64,000 nt of DNA from Ascaphus truei (GCA_036426205.1 CM071570.1:53899087-53963086); one strand, 5' to 3'; counted from the stretch's first letter, positions 33,949 to 44,335 are shown. A program made the numbers and translations. Notes: a model not told the origin generated them from the letters alone.

Positions 33949-35277
33949 CATGGTATCCAACTTATGTATCCAATAAGTCTCCTTGGAGGATAATGTTTTA
34001 ACTCTATCCCCCCCTCTTCTATTGACTGGAATAAATTGAATCCCCTTAAAAGTAAGACTAGAAGGGTCTTTACCATGGTGTAATAAAAAGTGTCTTGAAA
34101 CACTAAGGAGACTTATTGGATACATAAGTTGGATACCATGTCCCCCAAGGGCTGGTTTAAAGTGTGTTTTCGTATTTAATCTCCCTTCTTTCACATATAT
34201 TACTAAGTCAAGGAGCACAATTTCGTTTGGACTAGTGACTGAGGTAAATTTAATATTCTGATTATTTTCATTCAATCCAATCAGGAAGGAGTCCAGAGAT
34301 AATTGATCTCCCTGCCATACAATCACCACATCGTCAATGAAGCGCCGCCATAGGACCAAACTTGCCCCAAGCCCATGCTGGGGCCAGATGGAATTATGTT
34401 CCCAGTAGCCCATGAATAAATTAGCATAGCTGGGGGCAAATTTGGTCCCCATGGCGGTCCCACACAACTGTAAATAGTTCGTGTCATTAAAACTAAAATA
34501 GTTCTTCTCCAAAATAAATCTAATGGATTTTAGAAGAAATTCAACCTGCTCCATCAATAACAATTCATCATTACTTAAATAGAATTCTACTGCATTACAA
34601 CCATCATCATGTGAAATTGAGGTGTTGAGAGAACTAACATCAGCGGTAGCTAGTAAAAAATTATCTTGCCATTCAATGGTGTCTAGAATTTGGATTATAT
34701 CTGCTGAATCCCTGATGTGTGATCTTAAATCTTTAACATATTTCTGTAAGAAATGATCTATGTATTCTGAAAGGTTGCTTGTCAAAGAGTCTATACCAGA
34801 AATTATTGGTCTTCCTGGCGGGCGGGAAATACATTTATGCAGTTTGGGGAGGAAATAGAACAGTGGAAGTTTAGGGTTCTCATTCATCAGGTACTTAAAT
34901 TCATTACTGTTCAAAACCTGAAGTTCTTTCCCCTTTTCTAACAGGCCCCTTAGTTCTCTTTGAAAATCATATGTGGGTTTTTTTTCTAATATTTTATAAG
35001 TATCCTTTTCTCCCAATAGTCTATTTGCTTCCTCAATGTAATAACTTTTATTTAAAATTACCACTCCCCCCCCTTTATCTGCCTGCTTAATGACAATATC
35101 TTCTCTATCCTGTAATTCTTTAAGTGCATCTCTTTCTCTTTTATTTAAATTGTTTTTAAACTTTGTTTTAGAACTAATGTCCACAAGATTCTTAAAGTCA
35201 TTATTGATTAGTTGATAATACACATTAAGAAAGTCTCCCTTCTCCTGACTGGGATAAAATTTTAACTTCGGTTTCAA
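33934..35277 (-). CDS. PLE reverse transcriptase with remnant GIY-YIG C-terminus
   Basis: The 447-codon open frame has the PLE RT blocks in order: IVIKQADKGGGVVILN (61-76), YFLPKLHK (141-148), PPGRPIISG (153-161), motif A TADVSSLNTSI (211-221; Tyr of SLYTSI is Asn), GTAMGTKFAPSYANLFMG (273-290) and motif C RRFIDDVVIVW (311-321) with both catalytic Asp. Residues ~391-443 (VSRHFLLHHGKDPSS, NRRGGDRVKTLSSKETYWIH, KLDTMS) are the end of a PLE GIY-YIG endonuclease. The thumb, linker and most of GIY-YIG, including its name motif, are missing. Residues ~378-390 are read from an inverted copy of the later KETYWIHKLDTMS-coding DNA. RT catalysis might survive, but target-primed insertion should not. Confidence 0.85.
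   Translation of the reverse strand: MKPKLKFYPSQEKGDFLNVYYQLINNDFKNLVDISSKTKFKNNLNKRERDALKELQDREDIVIKQADKGGGVVILNKSYYIEEANRLLGEKDTYKILEKKPTYDFQRELRGLLEKGKELQVLNSNEFKYLMNENPKLPLFYFLPKLHKCISRPPGRPIISGIDSLTSNLSEYIDHFLQKYVKDLRSHIRDSADIIQILDTIEWQDNFLLATADVSSLNTSISHDDGCNAVEFYLSNDELLLMEQVEFLLKSIRFILEKNYFSFNDTNYLQLCGTAMGTKFAPSYANLFMGYWEHNSIWPQHGLGASLVLWRRFIDDVVIVWQGDQLSLDSFLIGLNENNQNIKFTSVTSPNEIVLLDLVIYVKEGRLNTKTHFKPALGGHGIQLMYPISLLSVSRHFLLHHGKDPSSLTFKGIQFIPVNRRGGDRVKTLSSKETYWIHKLDTMSRST
33945..34144. repeat. 40-bp perfect inverted repeat inside the PLE
   Basis: Arms 33945-33984 and 34105-34144 are exact complements over 40 bp and enclose 120 bp. The minus-strand copy encodes KETYWIHKLDTMS in frame; the other arm encodes it on the plus strand. 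Confidence 0.9.
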
Positions 35278-35329
35278 ATTTGTATGAATATATCCCTGAT
35301 TACTGTATTGGTATTGCGCTTCTCAGTCA

Positions 35330-36608
35330 TATTTCGGTTCTTCTGTCCTGACTTGTGTGGAAAGCCAATCGTAGCACTGAGATGGCATTGCGGGTGCGCT
35401 TATAGCAACGCACAGCTTGCTTAGTTGTGATGTAGAACCTATATCAGGATGGAATCACACCAGCAGCTTCCTTCATTTTTTTTGTAGTATCTTTGCTGAA
35501 GACACTTCCTAACATTTGACTGGAGTAAGATTACACGCTGCTTCAAATGCTTATATTTCTTTCTTTGATGTTGCATTCTCCATATGGATTCGAGAAGGCA
35601 GGCTTCTTTATTCTGGCTATTTAGCCGACGAGTTTTCATTCCTCTGTAGGCAGCCTGTATGGTGAGAGCTGCAGAGCGTTTGCGCAGATACATTTCACTT
35701 TCCAACCTTGCTTGGACAAGAGCTTTGTAGTACTTCTGAACTACTCTGCTGCTTTTCTCCCTTTTTAACTTTTTAAAAAGTTTAGCTCATCAGCAAGAGA
35801 ATCCTGTTTCTGGAGCTTACCCTGAGTGTGCATCAACGCATTCTTTTTGGAGCTCTGTGGAATTCTTTGCTCGGGCCCCAGTTGCTTGCCTCATTTTCTG
35901 GACCTTCTTGTTCGCTCTCCTGTACCGAGTCCCCTGGCCTCTAAGCTTGGCCTCCAGCTATGCTCTGGTGATGCTCAGGGTATTCTTTTGTTTTTCATGC
36001 TGCTTGCGGGGACACACTGGGTAATCAGACGTTCCTACAGCACTTGTACTTCTTTAGCAGCCTGCAGATTTTCTTCCTGCAGAGATCGCTGCTTCTCTTT
36101 GGTAATCTGTAGTTGCGCACGCAGACCTTGCAGTTAGTTCTGCAGTAGGTGCTCTGCTTGTGTGTGTTGCTCCAATGCTTCTAACTTTTCATCTTCAAAT
36201 AGTTTCATAATTTTTTTCTAGCTCATGAAGCTTTCCATTCTTTTCATTGACCTGGTCAGTCAAATCAGGATTTTCTGCTTTCAGCCTTGTATTTTCTCTT
36301 TTTACAGTATCTGTAATATTCAGGGCCTAATTGTAGTGCTCCTTCCATTTACGCACTACTGAGTTGAGACTCCCTGTCTCCTGGCGTGAGACTTTTATCT
36401 CTGGGTTGAGGGTGCGAAGCTCCTTCTGAGAGACTTTAAGATCCATAATAAGACTGTAGATAGCTTTTTGAGAGATGTCCAGCTCCTCAGCGAGACTGTG
36501 AAGTTCCTTTTTAGAGACTTTCAGTTCTGTGCGGCAACTGCTGACCTCTTGGTGTGAGGCATGCAGTTCTATGCGGAGAGTATGAACCTCATTTTGCGAT
36601 ATGTCCAC
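35330..36608 (-). pseudogene. IQ-motif and coiled-coil gene remnant (ASPM-like IQ repeats)
   Basis: Reading the minus strand, 36608-36330 encodes a coiled coil made of ~11-residue repeats (LKVSQKELRTL, LDISQKAIYSL, LKVSKKELHSL). It continues after a stop with TDTVKRENTRLKAENPDL and, in a shifted frame, LRAQLQITKEKQRSLQEE. Then about 35750-35440 encodes IQ motifs (RSAALTIQAAYRGMKTRR, RVILLQSNVRKCLQQRYYKK), and a shifted piece follows near 35400 (AVRCYKRTRNAISVL). The IQ part most resembles the IQ repeats of ASPM, a calmodulin-binding spindle-pole protein; the coiled coil I do not recognise. No introns are evident, and there are at least three stops or shifts, so this looks like a retrocopy or captured cDNA that has decayed. 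It lies between two PLE pieces. Confidence 0.55.
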
Positions 36609-36619
36609 CTCTGTCCGGA

Positions 36620-37680
36620 CACTATAAGTGAAAAATTACTGCAAAAATAGCACTTCCGTGACAAACATAAAAATACTTAAACTATATAGTGACAACAAAA
36701 TAATCAACCTGTGCACTTGAGGCCAAAAAAAGAGTCCAATGAGCTGCCCAAAAAGTCAATCTGGTTATCTCAAAACCATTGATGGTAATGAGAATAGTTA
36801 ACCTCTTGTGGCGCTATGGATATAAGCAGCTTGTGTACAGTGTCCTGAATATAATTACCTCAAGAAAAGGGAGACAAAATACGGAAAAACACTACAATAG
36901 TGTGTTACCCCAATAACATTGTATACCATATACTGGCAGAGCAATTTAATACTCCAAAATGGAGGAATATAAGAATAAAATAGTGTACACAACATACATC
37001 ACACAATAACAAACACATAATGAGTGCTCCTTGCACTCCGATAAAATATGGCTACGCCGAGTGGAAAAATTGGAATCCTACACACTAGAGGTGACTAGTA
37101 CATTCGCCTTAGTGTGGAGTAGTCACTAGCTGGAGTACACTGCTCGCAGTTGGGTATATCGTGTCAGTAACCTCGATGCTTCTGGAGTCTCACCGATCGG
37201 CTCCTCTGCTGACGTTACCGCTAGTATTCACTGCTACGGTATCCTCGCTGTGCCACAATGTCCAACGCGTTTTGAAACTCTCAATCTGGGGTCTCTTCGT
37301 CAGGGATGGATTCTAAGGTGGGTTTGCTCTACTATATATACCCAAATATGCTCACCAACCAATTATTCCAATAAGGATACTAGTATTGTGCAGCGCCGGC
37401 TGCGATTGGGAGATCAGTTGCAGGAGGATCCCTGACGATGACTGATGATGTGATACTTGCGTGCACTGTGCGCGCACCACATTTTCGTGCCGCGTGTCTA
37501 TGTCAGCATGTGGGTGCAACCTGGAGGCGGGGCCAGAAGACTCAGTATTTACCTCTGCGTGGGATGTACGCACGCGCCCGTAGTACCGCGGCTGGTAGTG
37601 GCTGGCACACATGACATGCTGCAGGAGGTGGAGGAAGCGGAGCACCCGATCACGGGGTTGGGGTAAGCGTGGAGCGCGCC
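36620..37680 (-). mobile_element. PLE terminal fragment with hammerhead-like motif
   Basis: It has an AT-rich tail-like segment (36620-37060), then GC-rich sequence containing the motif at 37261-37306. The composition and the order of motif and tail follow those of the PLE end at 33.0-33.95 kb. No RT sequence is attached. It truncates the LTR element that begins at 39593. Confidence 0.55.
37261..37306 (-). ncRNA. Hammerhead-like motif
   Basis: The minus strand reads CUGACGA (exact box 1), a GAGAC/GUUUC helix II, then AAAA (box 2 GAAA with one change) and CGCGUUGGA. Only one core position differs from the consensus. Confidence 0.5.
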
Positions 37681-39091
37681 GTGGGTGGCGCGGTTCACAG
37701 ATCCTTACAATATGGTTGGTTGAGGGTTCCTCACTGTTGGCACTGAACAGACACTTCTTTGGGTTACACAACTTCTGCCTTGAGCCCTCTGGATATTCTG
37801 TCATCCACGTGACAAATCCTCCATTTTCTCCAGTCTGCAGGGCATCTCGGATCCCCTTTTTCTCTGCAGGATCTGCGGATGTGTCTGTTCCTTCCACGGT
37901 AAGTGAAGCACAACTTTTCTTTTTCCGCCTTTTTGTTTTGGACGACTCCGTCCCATCAGGGATACTGGGGTCTCCGTCTTTATTTGAAACTTCAGCAGTT
38001 GCACTGTGTCCGCCAGGCTTTTCTTGCAGTTGCATTAGCTGGCGTAGATATTCAGTGATTTGCTGCTCTTGCTCCTGCCGATCACATTCGTCATCATAGA
38101 GAGTTGTCTTTTCAGTGCATACCGAGTTTAGGCACTCCACCATTCATGGGTGTTTTGTGGGTGTGACTCGTTTCGGGTTCCCCATAAGAGATATCTTCAT
38201 CCTTATCCGTATCCTCATAGGACCGGAAAGGCCACTCTTCCGTGGGGTCGGGTTCCTTACAGGAACGCCATACCTTGTCCTCCATTTTTGCGGTATCGGG
38301 TGTATTTTTCTTCCTGACCTCGGGAGGCGCGATTGCAGCTGTTTTGTCTGTATTCGCTAGAACCTCAGCTGGTAGTCCTAAAGGTGGGCAGACTTTGCTT
38401 GCAGAGTTTGTAGCTCTCACAGGCGTCTCTGTTAACTTTGTCTTCGTCTTACTTTTTTAGATTCTGACATCAGTAGTACTGTGCACACGTTCTTTCTCAT
38501 CAGTGATACTGGATGTGCCCTTGCTAAGAAAAACTTCTGCATTTTCCTTGTGACCACAGCGCATTGCTTGCTGCTGCAGTTCCTTGGCACATTGAAAAAA
38601 ATATTCCCTTGGCTGCTGCCCTTTTTCTGGGGCCACATAGGCATCCTCCTCATCATCCGAATAAGGCCTGAAGGGACATTGCTCCGTGTGGCTGGGCTCT
38701 TTATACCAGGAACACATTTCCTTCCCCATTCTTGCAAGGTCTGTTTTTGACTTCAGCTGGGCGGCCATTTTAAATTCCCAGGTTTTTTTTCTCTTCCACA
38801 CAAGTGGTGGGGTAGACTCTGGTCATGAGCATCAGTCCCTTGTGTGGGACACCATCTGTCGCAGTCTTCCCAGTCCAACTGTGGGGTTGTGACTTTCTCC
38901 AGTGCAGTGTAGCTTTCCTGTCTGGATGTGTAGCCCTTTAAATCTGGTCACTTCTGCACGTGTTTCGTTGTTTTATTGCTCAGGCTGTTTGCAGGAACTG
39001 TATGCAGGAAAAAGAACAAAAATTCACAGGCAGTCTCCGGGGCCCCTTTTAAATTCAAGGGCCACCTCTCATCCCAACTTCTGACACCATA
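37680..39091 (-). pseudogene. Gag-like internal region of a minus-strand LTR element
   Basis: Downstream of the LTR at 39092-39593 the minus strand shows a primer-binding-like TGGTGTCAGAAGTTGGGATG (39071-39090) and a leader. It then has three overlapping broken frames at 38801-38457, 38420-38112 and 38143-~37680. A cysteine-rich motif occurs twice: CSWYKEPSHTEQCPFRPYSDD (38652-38714) and CKEPDPTEEWPFRSYED (38211-38261). The last frame has a KRRKKK basic patch and a Q/E-rich stretch. A related copy lies at 14.9-15.75 kb. I do not recognise the protein; a Gag role is inferred only from position. Confidence 0.6.
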
Positions 39092-39593
39092 TGTAAGAGA
39101 TGTTTGCAGAGGTATGCAAATGGAGACTGTTTTTGGGTGAAATTAATATAAGGCTTTATTGCCTGGTCCTTTAACCAGGCAAAACATACAAAAACAACAA
39201 AATAACAAACCCCTATCCCTTTGTAAGGGCTAACTTACTTTCCCAGACCCTATCTGTAGGACTGAAGGGATATTCCCATTACCAGCCTATCACCCCACAT
39301 TCTCAGGAAGTACCTTAAGCAGGTGGCCCTACATGTCAGTCTCTAGCAGGTTCCTGGGTGCTCTGTGTCCAGGAAATATAGGTCTCTGGGTGTCTTGATC
39401 TCAGCACAGCCTTTGTGCTCAAGACAGTGTAGGTGTGCATGCTTCTCTGCTCTCCTTCTGTCAGCCCAAATGTGAGCTAAGGAATCTCTCCTGTTTCCAA
39501 CAGGAGGCTTTTGTATTAATGTATTACTGACAGGTAGAGGTAATGGCGGGCTTACCTTTATTAAAAGCAGTCAAATCTACCCCTACCGCCACA
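39092..39593 (-). mobile_element. 5' LTR, 502 bp
   Basis: The terminal TGTAAGAG...CGCCACA agrees with LTR ends. The primer-binding-like sequence starts just beyond the low-coordinate end, which sets the orientation. The high-coordinate end is similar to that of the solo LTR at 19860-20848. The matching 3' LTR is not found; a PLE fragment cuts the element short. Confidence 0.7.
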
Positions 39594-39599
39594 AAGACC

Positions 39600-40590
39600 T
39601 CTAAAAAACAAAAGCAGGTGACTGAATCAATATTGTTGAACGGCAATGATAACTACTGTCTTTTAAATACCTTATTTGTTTTCGCTTTTTTTTATAACTG
39701 CTTGATACGTTTCTACATTGTTATTGCTAGACAATATTGCACCAGTTGTCAACCGTATCAAACAGAAGATCTGCACAACTTCCAATAAAAAACAAACATT
39801 CATTCTGTGCATTCAGAAGGCAACACAAACAGCAAAAGGGCTAGGCATATGGGTAAAAGATATCACTGCACACACCCATAGGTGCCAAAGCATACACCTA
39901 GCTCTGCTAGAATCTGACATGTGCAGATATCTCTGGAAGAACAACAAAGGAGAAATAGTTGAACTAGGGAATGTACCCTCTTTCCTTCAGCTTGTGTTTA
40001 GTAGTGATTATTGGTTATCCCCGGACCAAACATAGATGGTGTTTGCCATACTAATGTAAGTGTGTATTATTTTTTACCTTTATCAGTAATATTTAATAAT
40101 AGCGAATGTAAGATTTTGTAATGCTTTATTAAATGTTTTTAGTGAGACAAAGGAGTGACGCGCATATCGTCTGCTTCTGTTGCAGGGGGATTGGGAGAAG
40201 ATGCCCAGATGAATGTGGCAGTTTGCTGAAGGAATAACATATAAAACAAAGCATCCTCAACACAGGGTAGAACAATTAATTTTTATTTGGGTCAGCAATA
40301 TTTTGCTTGTTGCTTGTACAATGTCTGAAAAAATCTCTCATTGCATGCATATTTGCAGTCAACATTTGTTTAGGGTGCTCCAGATTAGTTTTCTTTTTAA
40401 CATAATAATGAAATTAACCATAAAGCAACTCATTCCATGGCCATCATTAACTCCATTATCTATTGAGGATGAAAGTCCTTGATGAACAGGTAAAAAGACA
40501 GCTTCAGTCATGCTACCTTCTCAGAAGCCTGCTTTCAAAGGGTGGGGGTGGGGAGGGTGGGGGGAGAGAGGAAGGGAGAAGTGTGGTCTT
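39600..40590. other. Unannotated stretch
   Basis: A 105-codon plus frame at 39718-40035 has no motif I recognise and no splice signals. Otherwise the stretch is AT-rich. Confidence 0.4.
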
Positions 40591-40598
40591 GCTCCTAA

Positions 40599-40978
40599 GG
40601 CTGCGGACATGGTCGGGCAGACCGCGCTGTCCCATGTGGACGCTCCACGATGAGCCCTGTCATCCTCAAAGAGGATGTCTTTAGAAGGGGCTTCCGCGAG
40701 CGTCCGCAGGCGTGCTGAAGCATGCTGAATTAGAGCCGACACCTCAAAATGTTTCCGAGCGCGTTGGGGCGTTGAAGAGCCAATCAGAGTGAAGCCGTTG
40801 ACGTTGGTGCTGTGACGTGAACATCGTCACGTTGACGTTGGCGGCACGCGAGACATTGTCACCGTGATGTCATTGCCACGCCTCCCAAGCGCGCATGCTG
40901 CCTTGCCTGCAAAGCCATGAAATCTCTCCGGCTTGAGCAGGCGGGCCGCAGTGCGGACGCTGTACCATGTCCGCAGCC
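40599..40978. mobile_element. Harbinger-like MITE, 380 bp
   Basis: Perfect terminal repeats GGCTGCGGACATGGT / ACCATGTCCGCAGCC extend outward into CTAA / TTAG, giving 19 complementary bases. The flanks are TAA and TTA (a 3-bp target with one change). The interior is GC-rich with several ACGT-centred motifs and no transposase. Confidence 0.8.
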
Positions 40979-41308
40979 TTAGTTTGCTTGGACCTGGCTC
41001 CTTATTGAATACTTTGTCTTCTTCGCTACATGGATGACGGGACATAAGTATGAATTTTATTTTATGAAGGAGGGGATCCATTATCTCTATTATGTATGAT
41101 CATGCACATAGATTATTAGAGTAACCACAAAAATTAAGTTGAGAGTGTACAAAGTATTTACAGTATCAGGAAAAGAGTAGTAAGGCCTCATAACTATTTT
41201 CATGAAGAACTGTACTTATGTTCTCAAACAAAATATCTAATAAGAATTCCACGCTGTTTTTTTATTGGGTTTTTTTTGTATTACACTTTCCAAGAAATAC
41301 TACCCTTA

Positions 41309-41666
41309 GGCCCCGGCCAAGCTTCCCGCTGGCGTGCTGAGGCGCGCTGAGGCTCAGGGAAAGCGGGTGCTTTCCCTGGCCTTGCGGGTGCCTTCCCTGC
41401 GTGCCGTCAGGGGGCGATCCGGGGGCGGGCCAGTGACGTCACGGAGCTGGTTCGCCCTCATTGGGCGAACCGCTTACGTGATCGGCCCTGCGCGCCGGCA
41501 AGCGGGGAAATTTTACATTTCCCTAAGACCTATGCTTCCATGCGCTTGCGGAAGCGTAGGCGAGCCCCTACTAAAGCCGCTCTAATTGCGGCTGTAGGGG
41601 CTCAGTGCTGAGCGGGAGCGCGCCTCAGCGCGCCTCCGCCAGCAAGCAGGTAACATGGCCGAGGCC
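41309..41666. mobile_element. Harbinger-type MITE, 358 bp, TTA target duplication
   Basis: The ends GGCCCCGGCCAAG / CATGGCCGAGGCC are flanked by TTA at 41306-41308 and 41667-41669. The interior contains the 35-bp block shared with 2892-2926 (41434-41468), including TGACGTCA. It is non-coding. Confidence 0.85.
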
Positions 41667-41669
41667 TTA

Positions 41670-42255
41670 GACGTTCATTCACTAAACATTGGTAGACTTG
41701 AGGGATCATTTATGTCCACTCAAGTGAATATACAGAAGAGAAAACCTGTAGCACTCAGAGACAATGATCACATAGGAATGCTTACCAATAATACAAAACA
41801 TTATTGACACAGTGATGTAAACAAGAACAGACAAAGGTTTGTGCATCTCTTCTTGTTTACATCACTCTAAATAAATAAGTTTTGTATTATTGGTAAGCAT
41901 TCCTTTTTGATCATTGTCTCTGTTTGTTACTATCTAGTATTAGAATGCCCACCATTACTATTTTTCTGTCAGTCAAGGCATTAATGACAACTAATGGCTC
42001 ATAGTTCATAATGTTAACTATTCAGACTTTTATAAAATATAAAAATACCATACATATGTACATAAATAAAGTGTAGAATGGTACACTATGGGCACATGGC
42101 CATTGTGTGTATGTGAGAGCCAGACTTGTCAGCAATTATTTACTGTAGGTTGCCTACTAGTTTATTTAGGCATATGAGCCATCTTACATAACCGTATTTG
42201 TTATTAGGGCAAACAAAAGAAATGTAGACTTGTTGGAGAAGCTTCCTGATTGCAT
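41670..42255. other. Unannotated stretch with an inverted repeat
   Basis: ATGCTTACCAATAATACAAAAC (41778-41799) recurs inverted as GTTTTGTATTATTGGTAAGC AT at about 41878-41900. ACAAGAACAGACAAAG and a TCTTGTTTACATCACT piece lie between. This suggests a small foldback element of ~120-190 bp. No gene. Confidence 0.5.
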
Positions 42256-42261
42256 GATTAA

Positions 42262-42924
42262 AGCTGCAGTTCAAGCTGTCGTTTTATTTTATTTTTAATT
42301 CAATATGTGCATCGATATAATCTACACTGACAAGTGATTAGCTAAATTGCTGATCGATCCGTTTTCCTGTAATCGATCGCTGAAGATTCAGCTCAGGGTT
42401 CACTAAATGCAGGAAGCAGCAGGATCGATTGGTAAGTTGAATCGCGTAAAGTCCCCAAAAAGCACTGACAGCTCACCAGAGTGGGAAATTAAAACTGTTT
42501 AATGAAGACTACATACAGTAAAAAGGAACATCAGGACAAACAAAAAACCTATTACATAACTACCCTACGCGTTTCAGGCACCTTAGTGCCCTTTCTCTAA
42601 TGCTGGGTCCTCTTCTGCTGTATTGACAGCCAAAGTTCTGTGAGGAAGATCATGTGACCAGACAGGCACTATATTCAATTGGTTCACTGCTAGAGAGAGC
42701 AGGGCTCAAAAAAGTGCTGCTGTTTCAGAAGGGGAAGGGGATGTGACTTTGCAAATGGTTGCTATAGGAACAAAAATGCTGGTTACATTATAATACATTA
42801 AAAATGTCTTTAACATAGTTTTTTTTAAAGGCTACAAGTATTTTCTCATAGTACAGAACTGATTATTTAAAAAAATAAAAAGAAACACACACATATACAG
42901 TAGGATATTGCTTGAACTGCAGCT
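42262..42924. mobile_element. TTAA-flanked MITE, copy B, carrying a PLE fragment
   Basis: Perfect 15-bp terminal repeats (AGCTGCAGTTCAAGC / GCTTGAACTGCAGCT) are flanked by TTAA at 42258-42261 and 42925-42928. It is homologous in inverted orientation to copy A (9425-9899). The extra ~175 bp relative to copy A is at about 42434-42608. Confidence 0.85.
42434..42608 (-). mobile_element. PLE-terminus-like insert with hammerhead-like motif
   Basis: This segment is absent from copy A. On the minus strand GGCAC-UAAG-GUGCC forms a strong helix followed by UGAAACGCGUAGGG (42564-42590), as in PLE hammerheads. The upstream CUGANGA box has decayed. Confidence 0.5.
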
Positions 42925-42929
42925 TTAAG

Positions 42930-43707
42930 ATAGGAATTGTGATAGAGGATGGCTTTCAAAATGATCTGGTGTTGTAGAAATATAGCAACCTGTGACATTG
43001 TTTCTTTATTTTTTTTCCCTTCAAAATTATTTCGAATTGTGTCCAGCAATGGTAAATTTGTATTTTCATAAACATCCAGAAAGAAAAAAACGATTGATTC
43101 TGTGAATGGTCTCAGTGTTCTCACTATGGAGGAGTTCTAGTTCATGCCCTTGAACTTCCTCCATTTAACTAGAACTGTAAATCATTGCAAGATTTTATGC
43201 TACATCAATAACCTGCTACCTGCTACGGAGGAGGTAAGGCTTTTAGAGATAACAACTTTACAAACGCATTTGACATTTCCTTGCCTCATTAAGCTATTAA
43301 CAGAGCAGTGCGTGATGTGCAGCGTAAATACACCATTTGCAACAAAAAGAGGAGTGGTCAAGTCGTGATAGTTCGGTCTCGAAATGAGTGCTGGTCCTAC
43401 ACGTTATCAGATCATTTAGACCTTCAGCGTATTTTTTTGTTGCCTTGTGAGCTTGTAGAAAATGAGGTTGTAAGTACTTCCGAGTATTATGCCTGTAGAT
43501 TTGGTCGCTGATTGTACAACATATACAAATAAATAAGAATAATTGCGGCCTGGGGGGACATTGAAAAATTAGGGCCTATTCATTCAAGTGCAAGAATGTG
43601 CCACGCGAATACAGTCACAATCACTCTGAAACACAGCTCATCATACTGTATTCATTAAACAGTTACTGCATGCCCAAACTGTGCAAAAAAAAAAAAACAT
43701 GTATATA

Positions 43708-43710
<3 letters not shown>
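42930..43710. other. Unannotated stretch
   Basis: No exon or repeat end was recognised. AACTGTAAATC...GAGGAG/GTAAGG at 43173-43238 has a donor-like end but a poor acceptor. Confidence 0.35.
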
Positions 43711-43713
<3 letters not shown>

Positions 43714-43767
<54 letters not shown>

Positions 43768-43780
43768 TATATATATACAG
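43714..43780. repeat. (TA)n microsatellite
   Basis: This is nearly pure TA with one interruption. It opens Tyr/Ile frames on both strands. Confidence 0.95.
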
Positions 43781-44100
43781 TGTTCGACAATCATATACAT
43801 TTACACGCCCGGGGCGGGTGGATTTAACCCCCGGGCGAGTAAATATTGGCCCAAGCAGCACACGTGTTTTTTTTTAAATTCCCCCGTTCGCACTGAAATT
43901 TTCCCTGCTCGCGCTAAAAAAAAACAAAAAAAAAAAACTCCCCCGTACCTGACAGCTGATTGGCGCGCTCTCCCAGGCTTTGTGGGCGCGCGGCCAGGCT
44001 CTATATGAGCCTGCCCCCAACGAGCGGCCATTCTTTCTCTGCCAGGGGATCTGTTGGAGGGTAAGTACTCTCCATGCTGCGGCCCCTCTGCTCCTTCCCT
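43779..44100 (+). repeat. Dispersed GC-rich repeat beginning CAGTGTTCGACAA
   Basis: CAGTGTTCGACAATC looks like a hAT-type terminus. A GCCCGGGGCGGGTGGATTTA hairpin follows (about 43808-43836), then a TATA-like GGCTCTATATGAGCC (about 43997-44012). The opposite terminus was not found. Confidence 0.4.
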
Positions 44101-44154
44101 GCGATCCCCCTGGTCCCCACATGGCTCTCTACTCCCCACCGCGGCAGCTCTCCT

Positions 44155-44335
44155 GTTCCCTGCTCTTGTCCCCTGCTCCTGTCCCCTGCTCCTGTCCCCT
44201 GCTCCTGTCCCCTGCTCCTGTCCCCTGCTCCTGTCCATGTCCCCTGCTCCTGTCCCCTCCTCCTGCTCCTGTCCCCTTCCCCTCCTCCTGCTACTGTCCC
44301 CTTCCCCTCCTCCTGTCCCCTTCCCCTCGATCCAC
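44155..44335. repeat. TCCCCTGCTCCTG minisatellite
   Basis: 12-13-bp units (CCTGCTCCTGTCC) are repeated about ten times, then degenerate. Opposite-strand frames give Gly/Gln/Asp/Arg repeats (RSRGQEQGTGAGD). Not coding. Confidence 0.9.

Larger units (their letters stand above)
33041..35290 (-). mobile_element. Penelope-like element (PLE), 5'-truncated and rearranged
   Basis: The RT frame (35277-33934) is followed downstream on the minus strand by a hammerhead-like motif at 33917-33948 and an AT-rich tail to about 33041. The 5' end abuts an unrelated IQ-motif pseudogene at about 35290. Part of the GIY-YIG endonuclease region has been deleted and a 40-bp inverted duplication introduced (33945-33984 versus 34105-34144). 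Confidence 0.85.

Noticed and set aside
37352..37680. C-terminal half of the long Gag-like frame
   Set aside because: After about 37690 the sequence belongs to a PLE fragment; the frame merely stays open across the junction.
43173..43238. Possible exon ending GAGGAG/GTAAGG
   Set aside because: The acceptor side lacks a pyrimidine tract and the peptide is unrecognisable; treated as chance.
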